Assembly (NCBI GenBank): GCA_902494515.1
Contig: CABUTS010000007.1
Coordinates: 1-64,000 of the forward strand
Source of the DNA: an uncultured Muribaculaceae bacterium
Lineage (GTDB): Bacteria; Bacteroidota; Bacteroidia; Bacteroidales; Muribaculaceae
Length of the DNA stretch: 64,000 nt
Direction: 5' to 3'
Positions 59,978 through 64,000 of this stretch are shown here, piece by piece. The position numbers and the translations under genes were made by a program. How positions within the stretch are numbered: position 1 is the first letter of the stretch; every line of letters starts with the position of its first letter. The notes beneath the pieces were generated by a model that saw only the letters and a list, made by a program, of their open reading frames with translations, had not been told where the DNA came from and did no database searches.

Positions 59978-62900
59978 ATGTTGAGAAACTTTTTAACAGC
60001 AATTGTCCTTACGGTCTGGATTTCAGGATTATCGCAGGTACCGGTCTATCTTGATTATACAGCACCCATTGAAGATAGAATCGAGGATGCTTTGCGGCGA
60101 ATGACGCTTGAGGAGAAAGTCTCGATGGTTCATGCCCAGTCGAAATTCTCATCGGCCGGCGTGCCCCGGCTCGGAATCCCGGAGCTGTGGTGCACCGACG
60201 GGCCTCACGGTGTTCGTCCGGAGGTTTACTGGGATGAATGGAACAGTGCCGAATGGACTAATGATTCCTGCACGGCGTTTCCGGCTCTTACATGTCTCGC
60301 CGCAACGTGGCGTCCGGAGTTAGCCCGGGAATACGGAAGAGCCATTGGTGAAGAAGCGCGATATCGCCGCAAAGACATTCTGCTCGGTCCCGGAGTGAAC
60401 ATGATGCGCACGCCTGTGAACGGACGCAGTTTCGAGTATATGGGCGAAGACCCGCTTCTTACGTCTGCAATAGTCGTGCCTTACATTCAGGGAGTGCAGA
60501 GCAACAATGTCGCTGCCTGCGTGAAGCATTTTGCGCTGAATAACAACGAAGACAATCGCCTTGTAACGAATGTGCATGTGGGAGAGAGAGCATTGCATGA
60601 AATTTACCTTAAACCGTTTAAGGCAGCCGTGGAGGGTGGCGCATGGGCTATCATGCCGGCTTACAATCTGTTTGAGAACCGCAATTGCTGCGAAAATCCA
60701 CGGCTATTGAGGAAGATATTGAAACAGGAGTGGGGCTTCGACGGTGTGGCCGTAAGCGACTGGGGTGGAGTGCACAATACCGATGCAGTTCTTGAAGGCG
60801 GTCTTGACCTTGAAATGGGTACCGGCACCGATGGCTTATCGGTAAACATGAATGCTTATGACAATTACTTTATGGCCAATCCCTATCTTGAAAGACTCCG
60901 TGACGGACGTGAATCCGTTAAAGACCTTGATGACAGGGTAAGGAGAATACTCCGTACGATTTTCCGCACCTCGATGTCTCCGTCTCCGTGGAAAGGACGG
61001 TTTACCTGCCCGGAGCATTATGCCACAGCCCGCAGGATTGGCGGCGAAGGTATTGTCCTTCTCAAAAACAACGGTATATTGCCGCTGAAACGTGATATTC
61101 GCAAAATCCTTGTAGTTGGAGAAAATGCCGTTAAGATGATGACTGTCGGAGGCGGCTCCGCATCACTCAAAGTACAGCGTGAAGTTTCCCCGTTGGCCGG
61201 ATTGAAGTCGGCATTGCAAAATGCGGATATCGATTGGGAGCGTGGATATATCGGAGCCGGAAGTACTGTATTCGACAATGTCAAAAGCAAGGATTTCGAT
61301 TTGCTTGCGGAAGAACGTACTCCGGAGCAGCTCCGAAGTGATGTTATAGCAAAAGCGAAAGATGCCGATGTCGTAATATTCATCGGAGGACTTAATCACG
61401 CGCTCGGACAGGACTCCGAAGGTGGAGACCGAAAGACGCTGCAGCTGCCATATGGGCAAGACGAACTTGTTTCAGCTATTGCCGATGTAAATCCAAATCT
61501 GGTGATGGTGAATATTTCGGGAACACCGGTTCTGATGCCCTGGGCCGATAAAGTGGCTGCCATTGTCCAAAGCTGGTATCTTGGCAGTGAGGCCGGAAAC
61601 AGTCTTGCCGATGTACTTACCGGCAAAGTCAATCCGTCGGGAAAATTGCCATTCACGTTCCCGAAACGCATCGAGGATTTGCCTACTTATGGAGACGAAC
61701 GCCGCTATCCCGGTATCAAACGCGCTGATTCCGATATTTATGACATCTATTATGATGAGGATATTCTGATTGGTTATCGTTGGTATGATTGTAAAGACCT
61801 GCCGGTGCTGTTCCCGTTCGGCTACGGCCTCAGCTATACGGATTTCAAGATAGGCAAACCGGTCGTGAGCCGAACAGGAGACGGTTATGAACTGAAAATG
61901 GATGTATCAAATACCGGCTCCTTATCCGGGGCGGAAACGGTACAGGTGTATGTTTCGGCTCCCAAAACAAAGGGTCTGCTGAGGGAAAAGAAGAAACTTG
62001 TAGGTTTCTCAAAAATAGATCTTGCCCCGGGTGAAACCCGTACGGTGTCCATCGACATACCGTTCTCATCTCTTGCCTATTACGATGAAAATACTGCTTC
62101 GGAACGTATTCTGAACGGAAAATATGTCTTTTTCGTAGGCTCATCATCGGCCGACCTGCCGCATAAAGTCACAGTGAAATATGACAATGCGACGGACTAT
62201 GTGGGAAATCCATGCTTCCCTGGAGCGTATGCCGACCCTGAGGGAATCGTATATGGCGACCGGGTGTTCATCTACCCCACGCGCAGTCTGCCTTTCGAGG
62301 AACAGACCGCGATGGACTGTTTTTCGTCCCGAGACCTCAAACACTGGATCAAGCACGAGAATATCATCGACACAACCGAAGTCAAATGGGCCCGGAGTGC
62401 CATGTGGGCACCGGCAGTGCTTGAAAAGGACGGAAAGTACTATCTCTTTTTCGGTGCCAACGATGTCCACGAAGGTGAAATCGGCGGCATCGGTGTCGCC
62501 GTCAGCGACAGGCCGGAAGGGCCGTTCAGGGATCTGCTTGGGCGACCGCTGATTAATGAAATCGTCAACGGCGCACAGCCGATCGACCAGTTCGTTTTCC
62601 GCGACAAGGACGGCAGCTATTATATGTATTATGGTGGCTGGGGACATTGCAACATGGTCAAGCTGGCCGACGACTTCAAAACTCTTGTTCCCTTTCCCGA
62701 CGGCACGCTTTATAAGGAAGTAACCCCAAAAGATTATACCGAGGGGCCGTTCGTGCTAATCAAAGACGGAAAATACTATTTCATGTGGAGCGAGGGAGAC
62801 TGGACAAAAGACGACTATCGGGTTGCCTATGCCATTGCCGATTCGCCGTTTGGACCTTTTGAGCGTATCGGCACTATCCTGGAATCAGACCCCGAAATAG

Positions 62901-63097
62901 GAACCGGTGCCGGACACCATTCCGTAATCCGGTCGCCAAAGACCGGCAAATATTACATTGTCTACCATCGGCATCCGCTCGGAGCCAAAGACGGCAACAA
63001 CCGTGTTACATGTATCGATGAACTCAACTTCGACTCGCAAGGCCGAATCCTTCCCGTAAGGATGACCGTAGCCGGGCCCTCCGTCACGAAATTCTGA
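59978..63097 (+). CDS. GH3-GH43 fusion glycosidase
   Basis: I start at ATG 59978 (MLRNFLTAIVL..., a signal peptide of about 20 residues). The frame is open back to a GTG at 59921, but that lies inside the terminator stem. Residues about 30-735 form a complete GH3 enzyme: barrel with nucleophile Asp261 in GVAVSDWGG, C-terminal domain with acid/base Glu481 in DSEGGDR, and fibronectin III-like tail (620-735). Residues about 742-1039 form a complete GH43 propeller: Asp753 in AYADPEG, Asp870 in PIDQFVFRDKDG and Glu922 in YTEGPFVL. It probably removes two different terminal sugars, for example a beta-glucosyl/xylosyl unit and an arabinosyl/xylosyl unit, from one oligosaccharide in the periplasm. 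Confidence 0.92.
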   Translation: MLRNFLTAIVLTVWISGLSQVPVYLDYTAPIEDRIEDALRRMTLEEKVSMVHAQSKFSSAGVPRLGIPELWCTDGPHGVRPEVYWDEWNSAEWTNDSCTAFPALTCLAATWRPELAREYGRAIGEEARYRRKDILLGPGVNMMRTPVNGRSFEYMGEDPLLTSAIVVPYIQGVQSNNVAACVKHFALNNNEDNRLVTNVHVGERALHEIYLKPFKAAVEGGAWAIMPAYNLFENRNCCENPRLLRKILKQEWGFDGVAVSDWGGVHNTDAVLEGGLDLEMGTGTDGLSVNMNAYDNYFMANPYLERLRDGRESVKDLDDRVRRILRTIFRTSMSPSPWKGRFTCPEHYATARRIGGEGIVLLKNNGILPLKRDIRKILVVGENAVKMMTVGGGSASLKVQREVSPLAGLKSALQNADIDWERGYIGAGSTVFDNVKSKDFDLLAEERTPEQLRSDVIAKAKDADVVIFIGGLNHALGQDSEGGDRKTLQLPYGQDELVSAIADVNPNLVMVNISGTPVLMPWADKVAAIVQSWYLGSEAGNSLADVLTGKVNPSGKLPFTFPKRIEDLPTYGDERRYPGIKRADSDIYDIYYDEDILIGYRWYDCKDLPVLFPFGYGLSYTDFKIGKPVVSRTGDGYELKMDVSNTGSLSGAETVQVYVSAPKTKGLLREKKKLVGFSKIDLAPGETRTVSIDIPFSSLAYYDENTASERILNGKYVFFVGSSSADLPHKVTVKYDNATDYVGNPCFPGAYADPEGIVYGDRVFIYPTRSLPFEEQTAMDCFSSRDLKHWIKHENIIDTTEVKWARSAMWAPAVLEKDGKYYLFFGANDVHEGEIGGIGVAVSDRPEGPFRDLLGRPLINEIVNGAQPIDQFVFRDKDGSYYMYYGGWGHCNMVKLADDFKTLVPFPDGTLYKEVTPKDYTEGPFVLIKDGKYYFMWSEGDWTKDDYRVAYAIADSPFGPFERIGTILESDPEIGTGAGHHSVIRSPKTGKYYIVYHRHPLGAKDGNNRVTCIDELNFDSQGRILPVRMTVAGPSVTKF

Positions 63098-63173
63098 ATC
63101 GGATTAAATGACGATATATGGCATTGACTCGCCTTGCAATCCACTAAAAAGTTTTCAGGTTTACTTTTACAAA

Positions 63174-64000
63174 ATGAGATTTTTACGGATAATCATATCG
63201 ATTATATTTGCGGGAGCCGTTCCGGTTTCATGCTATGCGATAGAGGACGATTTTATCGACAGCCTCATGGCAACGATGACCTTGCAGGAGAAAATAGGCC
63301 AGCTGAATTTGCCGGTTGGCGGAGACGTGGTATCCGGGACTGCTCAGGCATCCCTGCTCGACAGCCTTATCATACAAGGAAAAATCGGAGGTTTTTTCAA
63401 TGTGAAGGGTTGCGATGCGATTTCACGTTTCCAGCGTATGGCCGTTGAGAAAGGTCCTCACGGCATACCCCTGCTCGTCGGAGCGGATGTCGTACACGGT
63501 TATGAGACCGTCTTCCCGATACCGTTGGCATTGTCTTGTTCGTGGGATAGTGCTGCGGTAGCGGAAATGGCAAGGATTTCGGCTATCGAGGCTACCGCCG
63601 ACGGCGTGAACTGGAATTACAGCCCGATGGTCGACATTTGCCGCGACCCGCGCTGGGGACGCATCGCCGAAGGTTCCGGCGAGGATCCATATCTCGGAAG
63701 CGTCCTTGCCAAAGCATATATCAACGGCTATCAAGGTGATGGTATGCGCTCCGATTCCTCCCTTATGGCATGCGTAAAACACTACGCATTGTATGGCGCG
63801 GCCGAGGGGGGACGCGACTATAATGGAGTGGATATGAGCCGCGAATGTATGTTCAATTATTACATGGCCCCCTATAAGGCCGCAGTCGATGCAGGTGTCG
63901 GTTCGGTCATGACTTCATTCAATCTTGTCAACGGGCAACACGCCACAGCATCCGACTGGCTTATCAATGGTGTGTTGCGTAATGACTGGGGGTTCAACGG
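63174..64000 (+). CDS. GH3 family beta-glucosidase-type enzyme (partial, cut by window end)
   Basis: The first 275 residues are present. A signal ending VPVSC (Cys20) suggests a lipoprotein. The N-terminal GH3 barrel follows the BglX pattern: TMTLQEKIGQLNL, GIPLLVGADVVHGYETVFPIPLA, NWNYSPMVDICRDPRWGRIAEGSGEDPYL, KHYALYGAAEGGRDYN, SFNLVNGQHATA. The window ends at RNDWGFNG, a few residues before the expected SDW nucleophile. It lies 76 bp after the GH3-GH43 gene. The probable role is periplasmic beta-glucosidase on PUL 2 oligosaccharides. Confidence 0.9.
   Translation, partial: MRFLRIIISIIFAGAVPVSCYAIEDDFIDSLMATMTLQEKIGQLNLPVGGDVVSGTAQASLLDSLIIQGKIGGFFNVKGCDAISRFQRMAVEKGPHGIPLLVGADVVHGYETVFPIPLALSCSWDSAAVAEMARISAIEATADGVNWNYSPMVDICRDPRWGRIAEGSGEDPYLGSVLAKAYINGYQGDGMRSDSSLMACVKHYALYGAAEGGRDYNGVDMSRECMFNYYMAPYKAAVDAGVGSVMTSFNLVNGQHATASDWLINGVLRNDWGFN

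Overview
This window comes from a gut-type Bacteroidales genome, plausibly Muribaculaceae-like; the family assignment is inference. The supporting evidence is two polysaccharide utilisation loci (PULs) with SusC/SusD pairs, many lipobox signal peptides, C-terminal tails resembling type IX secretion sorting domains, an ECF sigma/FecR pair, and repeated TAnnTTTG motifs (the Bacteroidetes -7 element). I see no rRNA, tRNA, CRISPR array or intact insertion sequence.

Region 1 (1-34.8 kb) is a large hemicellulose-type PUL. On the left, a minus-strand GH92-GH43 operon diverges from a plus-strand GH71/99-like gene. A minus-strand pair follows: a two-domain esterase and an 877-aa membrane-spanning regulator (LamG-like and Kelch-like outside, one TM, SARP/BTAD-like DNA-binding part inside). 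The main plus-strand array then runs lipoprotein, SusC, SusD, DUF3823 lipoprotein, GH71/99-like, GH43, GH3 (PA14), GH2, GH95, GH43-CBM6-like, GH71/99-like, GH31. Its exo-acting set (beta-xylosidase/glucosidase, alpha-L-arabinofuranosidase type, beta-galactosidase type, alpha-L-fucosidase/galactosidase type, alpha-xylosidase type, deacetylase) suits a decorated plant hemicellulose. No classical endo-xylanase or endo-glucanase is visible, so the three GH71/99-like enzymes, each sitting beside a GH43, are the best candidates for an unfamiliar key step.

Region 2 (34.8-47.2 kb) holds a secreted 1220-aa GLUG-repeat protein, a small lipoprotein, an Xaa-Pro aminopeptidase (minus), an orphan LuxR-type response regulator followed by a BspA-like leucine-rich-repeat secreted protein, and a four-TM membrane protein. 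Structured repeats fill the intergenic stretches.

Region 3 (47.2-50.3 kb, more AT-rich) has a toxin-antitoxin pair whose antitoxin carries HTH and Panacea domains, with a palindromic operator, then an ECF sigma factor and FecR anti-sigma factor.

Region 4 (50.5-64.0 kb) is a second PUL, probably driven by that sigma/anti-sigma pair through the STN domain of its SusC: SusC, SusD, a four-module SusE/F-like lipoprotein, a GH27-like (clan GH-D) lipoprotein, a three-module SusE/F-like secreted protein, a terminator, a GH3-GH43 fusion enzyme, and a second GH3 cut off by the window end.

All calls were made by reading translated sequence; no database search was run.
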